Part shown: piece after piece, positions 23,163 to 34,889 of the stretch | How the letters are laid out: the number at the start of each line of letters is the position of its first letter | How positions within the stretch are numbered: position 1 is the stretch's first letter | Source: Alopecurus myosuroides | Taxonomy: Eukaryota > Streptophyta > Magnoliopsida > Poales > Poaceae | NCBI GenBank assembly: GCA_028641055.1 | Contig: CM054057.1 | Span: forward strand, 398,210,541-398,274,540 | Direction of reading: 5' to 3' | DNA length: 64,000 nucleotides | Made by a program: the position numbers and the translations under genes | The notes under the pieces: generated by a model | Told to the model about the DNA's origin: nothing | Databases searched by the model: none | What the model saw: the letters and a program-made list of their open reading frames with translations, nothing else

Positions 23163-24545
23163 ATGCTTTACTTTTCCTTTACGACGATAGAAAACGACGA
23201 GGACATAGTCGGGACAGGCGGGTACTACTACCATTCCTGTTGCGAGCAAGACCCGGATCCTCAGTACCTCCAAGGCAAGCCATCCTTAAAGCTTGTTGTT
23301 ATATTCCCAATATCTTTATTCATTCAAATACTTCTGAAGTTTAAAACTTGTTTGCTAAAACTATTTTATTGAGTGAATACTATTACTACTACTCTATATA
23401 TATTATGTATCACTTGCCATTAGTCAACTTGGTGTTACCAAGCCCTTAGCCACCATAAGGTATATAAATACCGTATTAAACAATAACCTTGAGTCCCTAA
23501 GTGGACCACTTTAAAATGTGCTTTTGCAAAACAGAGATGGTTCTACAAGGAGATGATGGTGGAAAGGCGGGACCTTGTTCACCGAAGGAAAAACTGTGAA
23601 GGTGTTTTCAAATGTTTACAGAAGGCACATACCCTAGTCTTCGCTGGACAACCAAGATGTACTGCCACTCTACCCCTATATGGGTATGGGGCGTATCGAG
23701 ATGCTTGAACTTTTTAGTGTATGTTTCATTCCAAAGTGCTATAGAGAAGTTGATTCTCTGAACCGAAGTGTCGCCAGGAGGGTGTAACGGGACATACAAA
23801 GTGAGGGATTAAGTTACCCCCCGGAAGCGACAGCTGGGCCTCCTGACTAGGCAAGGCGGGACCTGATGCCGGGGAGACAACCCACCTGAAGGAATAAGCA
23901 TATACTAGCTTGTGTCAGAGTGGACAGTTAGGATCAACTCTCTGGTGCTTGCATATCGTTGTGTCGATCCATGGGTGGTCCATGGCAGAGTTTTGGATCT
24001 AGTGGAATGTGTACCACCTCTGCAGAGTAAAACTTTTCAGAATAGCCGAGCCCTCGGATATGGGCAGTTGAAAGGCCATGTAGCTAGTATTGTGCTGAGT
24101 TTTCAAAAGATGTTTTCAAAACAGAAGTGTTGTACCCGGAAGGTACCAATGAAGTTTGTACATGTTGTTCCAAGAAGTTTTGCAAAGAAAAAACTTCCTT
24201 TTGTAAAACAAGTTTACAAAACCTCTTGTACATGCGATATCGATAAGAGAAAGAAAACTATATTATTTTCTTCTGAAGTATCTTCTTCAACAAAGATGCA
24301 GATTAACATGACTGCAACTATGATGCCATCTTACATGAACATCATTGGTAGCAAGCCCTATGTATGGCCTACCTATCTACCATATAAGCATGATGCATTT
24401 GTAAGTGTATGAAGGATGTCTTGTTGAGTACATTCAAAAGTACTCATTTGGTTTCGCCCCTGGTATATACTTGCCAGACTTTGAGGAGGTACCACCTGAG
24501 GAGGAATACGAGGAGGAGTACTATTCCGACGACTACGCGAACTAG
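23163..24545 (+). other. Candidate spliced LTR-encoded ORF (two exons)
   Basis: An ATG at 23163 opens a frame with an acidic/Tyr/Cys-rich patch (NDEDIVGTGGYYYHSCC) to 23274, where AAG/GCAAGC fits a GC-type donor. The acceptor TATACTTGCCAG ends at 24477, and the next exon, entered in the matching phase (one base carried over), encodes a patch made almost only of Glu, Asp, Tyr and Pro, ending at TAG 24543-24545. AATAAA follows 110 bp later. Splicing is inferred from signals and phase only. Confidence 0.45.
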
Positions 24546-24653
24546 GCCCGGCTCCCGGTCAGCAGCCTGTTGGTGAAAGCTTGACATGGGCTATCTACGT
24601 TTATCTTCCGTTGTTTAGATGTTGTATGACTTTGCCTGCCGTGCGTGGCAGTG

Positions 24654-24659
24654 AATAAA
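24654..24659 (+). terminator. Poly(A) signal AATAAA in the 3' LTR
   Basis: Expected 3' end signal of the genomic transcript, 160 bp before the LTR end. Confidence 0.6.
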
Positions 24660-24824
24660 GACTTGGTCATGTGACCATTGGCTTGTAAGACTGCTTTTAT
24701 TCGTGTAATGGATATTGTATCTGCGTACCGCTTTCGTATGTTGTTCACGACTAATCTTCCTGGGATCGTGAATGTATGCATATGAGGGGTTCTGAACCTT
24801 CCGGTTTGGGGCCTCTACAGGACA

Positions 24825-27238
24825 TCCTTGGAACATGGCCATGTGTTTTGACCAAAAACCCAACCTAGTGATTCATCCATCTTTACCATGTCTTAGGAAT
24901 TGTTTTCAACTGTTATTCCTTGATGTTATGTCTATTTGGAGCCAAGCCAAGTCCTTAGAATGTGTCAATCACATATAGTACCAAGTAGTGAAATTTAGTT
25001 TTCTATCTACTTCTCTATTCCCCTTTCATGCTTCAAGAAATCATCAAGCTAGCAAATTGGAGATCAAGACTGAAGCACAGGAAGAAAACTTCATCTCCAA
25101 CTTAGTGGCAACATGAAGAGCTACAAAGAAGATCATTGAAGAATTTGAAGTAAGGGAATTGTGCTTCACAACAACTAGAAAAAACTCAATGAAGTACAAA
25201 TGTATGAAGAAATGAAGAAGAAGGCATCTTCCTCTCTATTTCTATCCTTCTTCTATTTTCCTTCAAATTGACTTAGTGGTATTTGTGCCCATCCCATACC
25301 CAAACCAATTAGTGAAGTAAAACACATGAAGAATCTATCAAGACCAACAGAAGAATCCCTCCAAGGAAAAAAAAGAGACTACAATAGAAGCATGGAGATG
25401 ATCTTCAAGAAGACAAGCATGTGAAGACTTGGAGAAATCCATACAAGTTGAAGAATAACAAGTTATTTTTGTCCAACCATTGACCCAAATGGAAAACCCA
25501 AGGCTTAGTAATATTTTCCCTTTGATGATGAAGTTAGTAGGCATACCCTAACCACAATGGAAAATACTAACATAGTCACTCAAATATTTTTGAAGGTGAA
25601 TATGACCAAGTGTTTGCATGTATTACTTTAGTTGAAAAAGTAATATGTTTATTCTTAGTGAACCCCTGGAACTTCCTCGACAAGTATGGTTATAATAAAG
25701 TTAGATCACATCAAGCTCAACCTAGTCCTTCCCAAGTAAACCATTGGAATTTCCTTAACAAGAATGAGGCCACTAGAGAATGAATCTTTCAACTCAAACC
25801 TAGACCTTGTCCTAACCAACTTGGTTAAGCCCCTTTTGATATGTTAGTTGCTATGTATGATTTCTACACTTGTATGTTTGTTTGTTAGTATGCTTGTTTA
25901 TTTGGTTTGTGTTGTCAATGAATAGATTGTACGGAGAGCAACGATCTTTTGTGAAGGGAGTGTGATATCTTCACCAACTTCAACAAGGCAAGTAACACAT
26001 CATCAACTACCCATTATTTTCTATATGCATTAGTTGATTTTTGAGTAGTATGCATTGATAGGAAATTTTTACTAAGTTATATTATGTTATGCTATTATCC
26101 TAGTAGTGTGTAGCAATCTCTTTTATCCCTGTTATTTATAGCCTTAGAACTTGATAGATGCTATGCAATGATACAAATGATTTTTTACTTGATGTTGTGG
26201 AAATATTCTAAGTAACAACTTCAATGAACCACCTGGGTGGATTTGGTTGTTTGGCTGATGAGAGTTGAGTGTCTCCCCGAGGGGTGTTCACTTGAGGAAT
26301 GCCACCCAGGAATAAAGTGATTATGATGTTCCCCAAGTTTAGATTGCTTCCAGTGCAGCCTTTAGTCATATGGGCTCTGTCTTGATCAACTAAGTTGTGA
26401 GGGTTCAGCCCGGGCTTGACAAGCAGATGTAGCATAATTATAGGTGGAACGGGTCTTGCCATTGGGTTAGATTCTTGCTTCTGAAAGATCTCGTCTCGAT
26501 TCTTCTCCTTTCCTTAATGCACTTAGGGTGTATAGGATGTTTGGGTTGAGTTGGGTCTGAAGGTGAAAGTGCACAAGCTCTGCAGAGTCAACAAACTAAG
26601 ATCTTAGTCGTGTCCCCGGTTATGGACAACTATGAGCAGCTGGACAAGGAAGGACAGAAGAATCACATCACCATTTTCAATAAGTAAAATTTGACCAAGT
26701 GAACAGTATTTGTGGTGCTTGGATCTTAATCCAATGTTGCCACCCTTCGAAAAGAAAAGTTTGTTTTACAAAAGTGATAGGAGAAAACTGGCTTTATGCA
26801 AACTTAGCCAAAACTCCACTCAGCCAAATGAGCATGTAGTATTAGTCTTGCCATTTATATCCATCATAGTGTTACTTGCCAATACATTAAATTATATTGA
26901 CTCCCTTGTGGCTGCATATTCCATATTGCAGATGTTTCTGAAGACGAGTGAGGATTTCGTTTAGGATCTCGAGACTATCGCCAACATATATTGCCTGTGG
27001 CACATGAAGAAGATGGGCTCAATGTTATTCATGTTTTCCGTTGTATATCTTTGTTTACTGCTAGTCTTCTAAGACTATGCAAGTTGTAATACTATTTTGT
27101 AAAGATTGGATCTTGCGATGTAATAGAATTTGATGCATTTGCATGGTATTTCATTTTGTACTGTGGTGCTAGCAGTTGATCCAGGGACTAGCACATTAAC
27201 ACATGTATTTCACTTTTGCTAAAAAGTGGGATGCTACA
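24825..27238 (+). repeat. Solo LTR 1, right segment
   Basis: Continues solo LTR 1 after the Tekay insertion; the copy of the target ggaca is at 24820-24824. It matches the reverse complement of 30136-32600 along its length. It holds the conserved CTCTGCAGAGTCAAC block near 26578 and a short acidic frame ending SEDE-stop (about 26930-26951) after a TTGCAG acceptor-like site. It ends GGGATGCTACA. No gene. Confidence 0.9.
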
Positions 27239-27243
27239 ATAGA

Positions 27244-27940
27244 TGAAGAGTAACATCTACTTATTCAACTAGATTACAAAGCTCATGATCACATAAAGAT
27301 CACACCATGGGAGAGAGAGATGAAACACATAGCTAACGTAGAGCCCTAAGCTCCGGGAGAGAACTACTCCTTCCTTATCATGGGAGACAGCAACGACGAT
27401 GAAGATGGCGGTGGAGTCGATGGAGATGGCTCCGGGGGCACTTCCCTGTCCCGGCAGGGTGCCGGAACAGAGATTTCTGACCCCCGAAACTTGTCGGCGG
27501 CGGCGGCGGAGCTACGGAAGTTTTCGTGGAAGGGGCTGATATCTTTAGGGTTTATGCCTCGAGGAGGCTTTATAGGAAAAAGGGCGATGGCGGTGGGCGC
27601 CCTAGGGGCCCACACCACCCCTGGGCGCGGCCAGAGGGGGAACCGCGCCCCCTATGGTGTGGCTCCTCTGTGGCTCCCCTCTAGGTCTCCTTTGGACTCT
27701 GTTGACGTCCGGGAATTCTAAGACTTCTGGGTTTTGTTTTGTCCAATTCCGAGAATATTTGCAGAATAACTTTTCTAAAACTAAACAGCAGAAAATAGGA
27801 AGTGGCTCTGTGGCATCTTGTCAATAGGTTAGTCCATGAAAACGCCCGAAAAACAAAGGAAAACATGTGAAAACAAAAAGGTATTGGATAGAAAACAAGT
27901 ATGGAGCATAAAAAATTATAGATATGTTTGAGACGTATCA
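27244..27940 (-). repeat. Element C 5' LTR, right segment
   Basis: Resumes after the ataga duplication and ends GACGTATCA at 27940 (the LTR start on the minus strand). A TATA box reads CTATAAAG on the minus strand (27568-27575). Just upstream of it on that strand is a GC-rich block (27597-27665) with paired CACACCA/TGGTGTGG and GGCGC motifs. The 113-codon ORF at 27380-27721 lies across promoter and leader and is not a gene. Confidence 0.85.
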
Positions 27941-28776
27941 CACAACCCTTTGGTTGCACCCCTCCCCTCATATATACCTAGGATAGCAAGTTGAATAGGT
28001 TAGATTACGTTAAAAATAAACCTTAGCTTTCATAGATTGAATTTGCTTGTAAGAATTCATCTTGAAGTATTGATACTTTGCAAATTCTGCGTGTTATCTG
28101 TTGTTCCATTGGGAATAAGAAGATATAGGACCACTTCATAGTGAGTGGCTACTTTGTGCAAGAGTGTGTAGTTGAGAATATCCAAAGGGATTGATTGATG
28201 TTTCATTGGCATCAGGGATTAGCCAAGGAGAGTTTTCAGTGTAGCACTAGTTATCATATCCACCAAAATTCGAGTTGCTCATAGAGAAGATCAGGCCACC
28301 CCATATCAGGCAAGGGAGCTACCCTCTATACGGTAGCACCGGCCGTGGGGGAGCGATCCTATTTAATTTTTTGCTCCCGATAGCTACCCTAGAGTAACTA
28401 AGAGGGATGTAGGAGAGGGGAGGCGAAAAAATGACAAGGGACAAGGGCAACGTCGGCTACGGGGGAGCTGCCCTATTTAGATCCCACAAAATCAATAGGA
28501 CTATGGTCTTCTTGGGGTCTTTAGGCAACGGGGGAGTCATACCGATAAAATCCACCATCTTCCTGTGCCATCTCTTCGAATCTGTGTATATACATAGAGG
28601 ATTACCCTCGATAGGGAGTCCGCCGATCCACAGTAAAAGACCTAGCTTCTCGATGAATAAAGTATACCGCTTATCATATCTTCTTGCTCGATGCCTCATG
28701 AGACCTCAGACAAAGGGGTGCAAATACGTGAAAAAACACAAGTTAGAACATTACGAATTCGTGGGAACACAAGTTA
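27941..28776. other. Unassigned segment with possible LINE fragment
   Basis: About 0.8 kb between the element C LTR and the Harbinger remnant. No LTR, TIR or long ORF is evident in 27941-28440. On the minus strand, 28457-28699 (80 codons) reads VDFIGMTPPLPKDPKKTIVLLILWDL, reminiscent of the C-terminal zinc/RNase-like tail of plant LINE proteins (a ...LVMLVSWEIW-type motif), but the match is weak and short. Confidence 0.3.
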
Positions 28777-29681
28777 GAGCATGACCGGCCAACCTCTTGC
28801 TTCATTGCTAGCCATAAGTTTTATCGTGTCCTCCTCATTGGGAGCTAGGAGGTACTCGACGCCGAAAACTTTCATCTAAGTTTTAGCGAATACACTGACG
28901 GATTTGGTCGTAGTATCGTCGCCAATACGAAGATTTCCATCGGTGTAGTCGGTTGGCACACTATATGCTATCACTCTCATTGCCGCCGATATCTTTTGAT
29001 AAGAACTAAACCCGATCAAACCGGCGACATTTCTCCGTTGAACAAAATAACGATAATTTTGCTTGCAAGCTTCGATAATGCGAACAAATAGCGATCTACG
29101 CATCCGATAGCGCCTACAGAAGAGATGAGCCTGATATGCCGGTACCTCGACAAAGTAGTCCTTCATCAACAACGCGCATCCGAGACCTGCTCCCACCGGT
29201 CACCTGCCTCCAATAGCCACCCCCGAGAGCCGTAGGAAGAAGAGCACGGTCGACTGCTCATATAGGATCAGACTTTGCCCGAAAGTGGGTGGGGGATAAT
29301 GCGGATGCGTGGAGAAGATGCGACCCTCCTACCGCCAAAAGTGGGTGGAAACGAAGCGGCGGGAGGCGGCGGAGCTTTTCCTTGGCGCTAGAAGCAGGAG
29401 ACGACGGGATTCAGCAGCAAGATCTGGTGGGGCGACAGCAGAAGTGGAGCGCGGGTTGAACTTTCCGCTCCCGCTCTTTCGCGCCAAGGGAAGGGGAAAC
29501 ATGATACAAGATCTCCAACCGCGGACATATGGTGGACTCAGGGAAATATCGTGGTCCCCCGAATATTTTTCCCGAGATGTCCCATTTTACGGGATTTGGA
29601 AAAGCCAAATCTCTGTCCCGGTACGAAAAAAACTGCTATTTATCGAGTTGGGGTGTTTTCCGGGATCTCCTAGAGTTGCTC
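28777..29681 (-). pseudogene. Truncated PIF/Harbinger transposase
   Basis: The 106-codon minus-strand ORF (29196-28876) reads MKDYFVEVPAYQAHLFCRRYRMRRSLFVRI and later GFSSYQKISAAMRVIAYSVPTD, the N-terminal part of Harbinger (ALP1-like) nucleases. After an in-frame TAG homology continues (VFGVEYLLAPNEEDTIKLMASNEARGWP) to about 28780 and then stops where the DDE catalytic domain should start. So it lacks the catalytic residues and cannot transpose. Possible ends are a 5-bp inverted pair (gagca at 28777, tgctc at 29677), each flanked by TTA, the usual 3-bp Harbinger target; this edge call is tentative. Confidence 0.7.
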
Positions 29682-29711
29682 TTAATCGTGTGAGGCTGTG
29701 AGGAGGGTAGC

Positions 29712-30135
29712 TGATGACCCACAAGTATAGGGGGTGTATCGTAGTACTTTCAATAAATAAGAGTGTCGACCCTAACGAGGAGCAACTACAATACTAATAC
29801 ATACTTGTGATTATACCCCTTGCAAGCATGCGCAACTACAAGAAAGTAATTAAAAAATAAATCTAACCACAGCTTTAAACTACGGGATCCTACGCTCCCT
29901 CGTGTAATGGTTTCCGAATGGGGGTTTAGGTTTTTGTCACTCCGGCAACCCCACAATTAGTAGCCAAATACATGATGCATTCCCCTAGTCCCAGTGAAGT
30001 ATCATGTAGTCGACATTCACATGACACCACTAGAAGAATAACACCGCAACTTAAATATCAAACCATTAAATATTACTCAACATTACTTCACTACTAACAA
30101 CTTGACTTCTCCCATGTCCTCAAGAACAACACGAA
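29712..30135 (-). repeat. Element D 3' LTR, left segment
   Basis: Starts TGATGACCCACAAGTATAGG, a typical Triticeae Athila-type LTR edge, and is interrupted at 30135 by solo LTR 2. The expected target duplication to the left is gtagc (29707-29711); its partner lies outside the window. With the part at 34890-35663 the LTR is about 1.2 kb. Confidence 0.85.
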
Positions 30136-33100
30136 TGTAGCATCCCAACTTTTAAATAAAGATGGAATACCTGTGTTATTGTGCTAGTCCCTGGATCAAT
30201 TGCTAGCACCACAGTACAAAATGAAATATCATGCTAATGCATCAAATTCTATGACATCGTATGATCCAGTCTTTACAAAATAGGATTACAACTTGCATAG
30301 TCTTAGAAGACTAGGAGAAAACAAAGAAATACAGCGGAAAACATAGTACAACATTGAGCCCATCTTCGTCATGTGCCACAGGCAAAACATGTTGGCGATA
30401 GTCTCGAGATCCTAAACGAAATCCTCACTCGTCTTCAGAATCATCTGCAGGATGGAATATGCAGCCACAAGGGAGTCAATACAATTTAATGTATTGTCAA
30501 GTAACACTATGGTGGATATAAATGGCAACACTAATACTACATGCTTATTTGGCTGAGTGGAGTTTTGGCTAAGTTTGCATAAAGCTAGTTTTCTCCTATC
30601 TCTTTATAAATCAATTTTTTTCTGCTAAGTTTGGGATTCACTGGCAAAACCCTAGTGACCCTGTGACAATACACGGTAAAACCCCGGCATGTCAAGAGAC
30701 ATTTTCGGTAAAACCCCAGAATGTCCCTACCTATGATTACAAGTTTTACATTCGAAAAGGTGATGTGATTCTTATGTCCATCCTTGTCCAGCTGCTCATA
30801 GTTGTCCATAACCGGGGACACGGCTAAGATGTTAGTTTGTTGACTCTGCAGAGTTTGTGCACTTTCACCTTCAGACTCAAATCATCCCAAACATCCTATA
30901 CACACTGAGTGCATTAAGGAAAGGAGAAGATTGAGACGAGATATTTCAGAAGTAAGAATTCAACCTAATGGCAAGACCCGTTCCACCTATAATTATGCTA
31001 CATCTGCTTGTCAAGCCTAGGCTGAACCCTCGCAACTTAATTAATCAAGACAGAGCCCATATGACTAAAGGCTGCACTGGAAGCAATCTAAACTTGAGGA
31101 ACTTTATAATCACTTTGTTCCTGGGTGGCATTCCTCAAGTGAACACCCCTCGGGGAGACACTCAACTCTCATCATCCATGCAACCAAATCCACCCAGGTG
31201 GTTCATTGAAGTTGTTACTTAGAATTTTTCCTCAACATAAAGTAAACAAATTTTGTAGCATGGCTAAGCATCTACTAAGTACCAAGGCAGCAAAATAACA
31301 AGGTATAAGGATGGCTACACACTACTAGGATATAGCATATCATAATATAACTTTGTAAATTTTCCTATCATGCAATTCTACTCAAAATCAACTAATGCAT
31401 ATAGAAAATAATGGGTAGTTGAATGATGTGTTACTTGCCTTGTTGAAGTTGGTGAAGATATCACACTCTTTTCACAAAAGATCGTTGCTCTCCGTACAAT
31501 CTATTCATTGAAAACACAATGACAAAATAAACAAACATTCTACCCAACCAACATACAAGTGAATAATTATACAAAGCAACAATCATGGAAAAAGGGATGT
31601 AACCAAGTTGGCTAGGACAAGGTCAAGGTTTGAGTTTTGAAAGATTCATTCTATAATGGTTCAATACATTGGGAAGGACTAGGTTGTGTTTGTAGAAAAC
31701 TAACTTTATTATAACCATACTTGTCGAGGAAGTTCCAAGAGTTCACCCAGGTGATCTAACTATCTCAACTATTGTAACATATCACAATGTGTAACACTTA
31801 GTCATTTTCATCAAGACATTTAAGTACTCTAAGTTAGTATTTCCATTTTGGTTTAGGGTAGGTCTAGGTTCAACTAACTTCATAACAACGGATATAACAA
31901 GATAAAGTATTGGGCTTTTCCATTTGGGAAGGGTTGGGAAAAAACAACTTGTTATTCTTCAACTTGTATGGATTTCTCCAAGTCTTCACATGCTTTTCTT
32001 CTTGAAGATCATCTCCATGCTTATATTGTAGTCTTGTTTCCTTGTATGGATTCTTCTCTTAGTCTTGATATATTCTTCATGGGTTTTACTTCACTAATTG
32101 GTTTGGGTATGGGATGGGAACAAATACCACTAAGTCAATTTGAAAAGAAAGAAATAGAAGGGATAGGAAGAGAGAGGAAAATGTCTTCTCCTTGATTTTC
32201 TTCATACTCTTGTACTTCATTGAGTTTCTTCTTGTTGTTGTGGAGTCTAAGTCCTTCCTTCAATTTCTTCAATGATATTCCTCATAGCTCTTCATGTTTC
32301 CACCAAGTTGACATTGAAGTTTCATTCTTGTGCTTGAGTCTTGATCTCCATTTTGTTGACTTGGTGAATTCTTGAAGCAAGAATGGGGGAGTGGAGAAGT
32401 AGATAGAAAACAAGGTACTAGTATTTGAGGTTCACTACCTGGTACTACATGTGATTGACACATTCCAAGGACTTGGCTTGGCTCCAAATAGTCAAAACAT
32501 CAAGGGATAGATGATGAAAACAATTTCTAAGACATGGTGAAAAAATGGATGTATCACTATGTTAGGTTTTTGGTCAAAAACACATGGCCATGGTCCAAGG
32601 GTGTCCAAAATGGTTAGGCACTAATTTCGCTGGTTCAAGGTTACCAAATGGAGCAATTTTGCAAAAGGAACTATATTGAAATTATTTATAGAATTAAATC
32701 TATGTCAAAATTACTCAAATATACCACTTAATTCTAAATTCAAACATAACTTGTTCAAAAATTGTTTTGGGGCAGATGTTATGAAAGTACACGTCCTAAG
32801 GTTTCCAAATATATTTTATTTGCAATTTTTTGTTTTGTAGAATTTGAATTATGCCAAAATTCATCAAACAAGCATATTTGAATTTGAACAAATGTAAGTT
32901 TGTCAAATTTGAATTTGGCCAGTGCCAAAAGTTTCTAAATGTCAAGGGCTTTTCATAAAGTCCAGGATTTCTAAATTTGGCCTTATGGATCAAAAGATAT
33001 GATAGATCTAAGATTCAGGGACTTTTCTGCAAAACTGCTAATTCGTTCCAGCGGGAGAAAAAAATTCAACTAAAGGCTAGGCCACGTGGCTGATCCTGGT

Positions 33101-34884
33101 TGGGTGTGGATGCTGACTAGGTGCTAGCGTGGCGTGCTGACGAGGTGGGCTGACGTGGATAAGTCATTGGATCTGGGCCGTCAGATCCAGATCCAACGAT
33201 AGCATACCGCTTCGGGTTGGATCTAATCTGGGCCGTCCCCTAGATCTAACAGCCACAGAGAGAGAGAGACAGTGGCTTACCGGAGCTAGGTCGCCGGAGA
33301 TGGTGCGCGCGGTGGCGCTGCTCACGGGAAATCGATGGTCCCGTCGATCTGGTTGCCCTCGGGCTCAACGGAGGCTACTACGAGCTGTTGCACGACATTG
33401 GGAGCACGTTGGTGACGACGCCGTGCTTCCTGGATCTCCTAGACGACGACACGTGATCGGAGATGGCGCAACTCCGGTGTGCCACGGTTGTGGACGACGT
33501 GGTGCTTTTTCTGCGCAAAAAGGGTGACATATGGGTCAATGAGGGGCGCATGGTCACCGGGGAGCGAATGGGGGTGGTCTCGGGTGCCTGGAGTGGCTCA
33601 CCTCACTGGAATCAAGGGGAGACGGCGGCGGCATTACGAACTCCGTCGAGGGAATTCTCCGGCATGGTTGCGAGATGCAAAGAGAGGGGATAGGGGAAAT
33701 GCAGAGGGAGTCCTTGGCTCTTTATAGGCGCGGAGAAGGAAGAGAATCATGGCCTTAATGGCCCTTAATCGTGCGGTGAAGATTTCGGCTGGGACAACGT
33801 TCTTTCCAAACAGAGGAAGAAGATGATGACGTCATGGGTGACGTCAGCCATTCTTTTCTTTTTTTCTGTTTATTTAATTAAATCATAACTTCTGTTTTAA
33901 GTATCCAAATGACATGAAACAAAATTCTAAATTCTTAAAATTTCAAATACTTTCGAACAGTACTATTTTTTAAAACAAATCAACATATTTTATTTTTGAA
34001 ATTTGGAAATTTGAACAATTCCTTAATAGTTACTTAATGTGATTTTTAATTTGAAATTTATACAACATAGTTATTGGTCAATTAAAATTTTAGTGACATT
34101 CTAAATGTTGAAAACATATTTTTGAAAGTCATTTCATCTTGTTTTCACAATTTATATTTTGAAAATATAAATAAAACAGTAATAGTACTTTAAGGTCATT
34201 TTAAAATTTAGAAAATAATAAATTGATGTTATTGTCTAAATAAAATTTTAGAGACATTTTACATGTCATATATTATTTTTTGGAAAGCCATTTTTAAACC
34301 TTTTTCACATTTTATAATTTTAGGATATGAAAGATTTAGTAATAGTAACTTAATGGTATTTAATTAGTTCATATCAATTAATTAATATTGTTGATCAATA
34401 AAATTCAGAATAAAACCACAAGTCATAATATTGTTTTCAAAACCCTCTTTTATGTTATTATCAAGCAATGCATTTTATTTTCACACCTTCATGTTTAAAA
34501 CTTGGAATAACAACTAAAAGTTATTAATAACAATTTTATTCTCATCAAATACTTTTGAGGCGTAGAACTTTATTAAGGGTTATAAATCTTTGATTCTTGT
34601 TGCCATAAAATATCTTCAAAGTAATGTTGGAGTTGTAAACATTTTAGGTAAAAGTCTGTTAATAAAAGATATTACCTTTATATAAAGAAACTTATTTTTG
34701 AATAAGGTTTTAGGGTTTAAGGAACAGAGGCATAACTGGATTTCCAATCCAATATACTTGGTATAGGACCTAATATTTCATTTGTGTTTGAGTTTTATTT
34801 GTTTTTGGTGACTTGTATTGACATGAAAACCAAAGTTTCAAATTTTTGTGATTTTTGAGTTTTAAAAAAATCAGGGATGTTACA
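30136..34884 (-). repeat. Solo LTR 2 (4749 bp, TSD acgaa)
   Basis: Minus-oriented copy of the same LTR family as solo LTR 1 (TGTAACATCCC...GGGATGCTACA on the minus strand), flanked by acgaa at 30131-30135 and 34885-34889. No internal domain. It is uninterrupted and so shows the family's full layout on the minus strand: AT-rich U3, TGACGTCA pair (33827-33846), TATA box (33721-33726), GC-rich leader, then AT-rich R/U5. ORFs at 33300-33727 are leader sequence. Confidence 0.92.
33721..33846 (-). promoter_or_regulatory. Solo LTR 2 promoter: as-1-like pair and TATA box
   Basis: On the minus strand two TGACGTCA palindromes start 12 bp apart (33827-33834, 33839-33846), followed about 100 bp later by CCTATAAAGAGCC (TATAAA 33721-33726). 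A 12-bp TGACG spacing is that of the as-1 element bound by TGA bZIP factors. This LTR could still act as a promoter firing leftward. Confidence 0.6.
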
Positions 34885-34889
34885 ACGAA

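Larger units (their letters stand above)
9554..24819 (+). mobile_element. Complete Tekay-like chromovirus LTR retrotransposon (TSD ggaca)
   Basis: A 15,266-bp element with LTRs 9554-14180 and 20166-24819, both TGTCACACCCC...GCCTCTACA, a tRNA-Met-type primer site, an upstream ORF, gag-pol with C-terminal chromodomain, and a polypurine tract. The duplicated target ggaca is at 9549-9553 and 24820-24824. Domain order protease, RT, RNase H, integrase, chromodomain with a FIDD reverse transcriptase box marks a Ty3/gypsy chromovirus; long LTRs and the terminal chromodomain point to the Tekay/Del clade. The LTRs look about 1-2% diverged where I compared them. Four stops and one frameshift make this copy unable to make its own polyprotein. 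Confidence 0.95.
20166..24819 (+). repeat. Tekay element 3' LTR (4654 bp)
   Basis: Same layout as the 5' LTR, with the 27 bp missing there (around 23268-23294). Landmarks are the TATA box at 21350-21357, donor-like CAG/GTGAGC at 21751, coding patch 23163-23274, GC-AG candidate intron 23275-24477, last coding patch 24478-24545 and AATAAA at 24654-24659. Differences from the 5' LTR are mostly single bases. Confidence 0.95.

Noticed and set aside
7249..34884. A single giant fold-back transposon bounded by the inverted LTRs
   Set aside because: Each LTR has its own different target-site duplication, so they are separate insertions.
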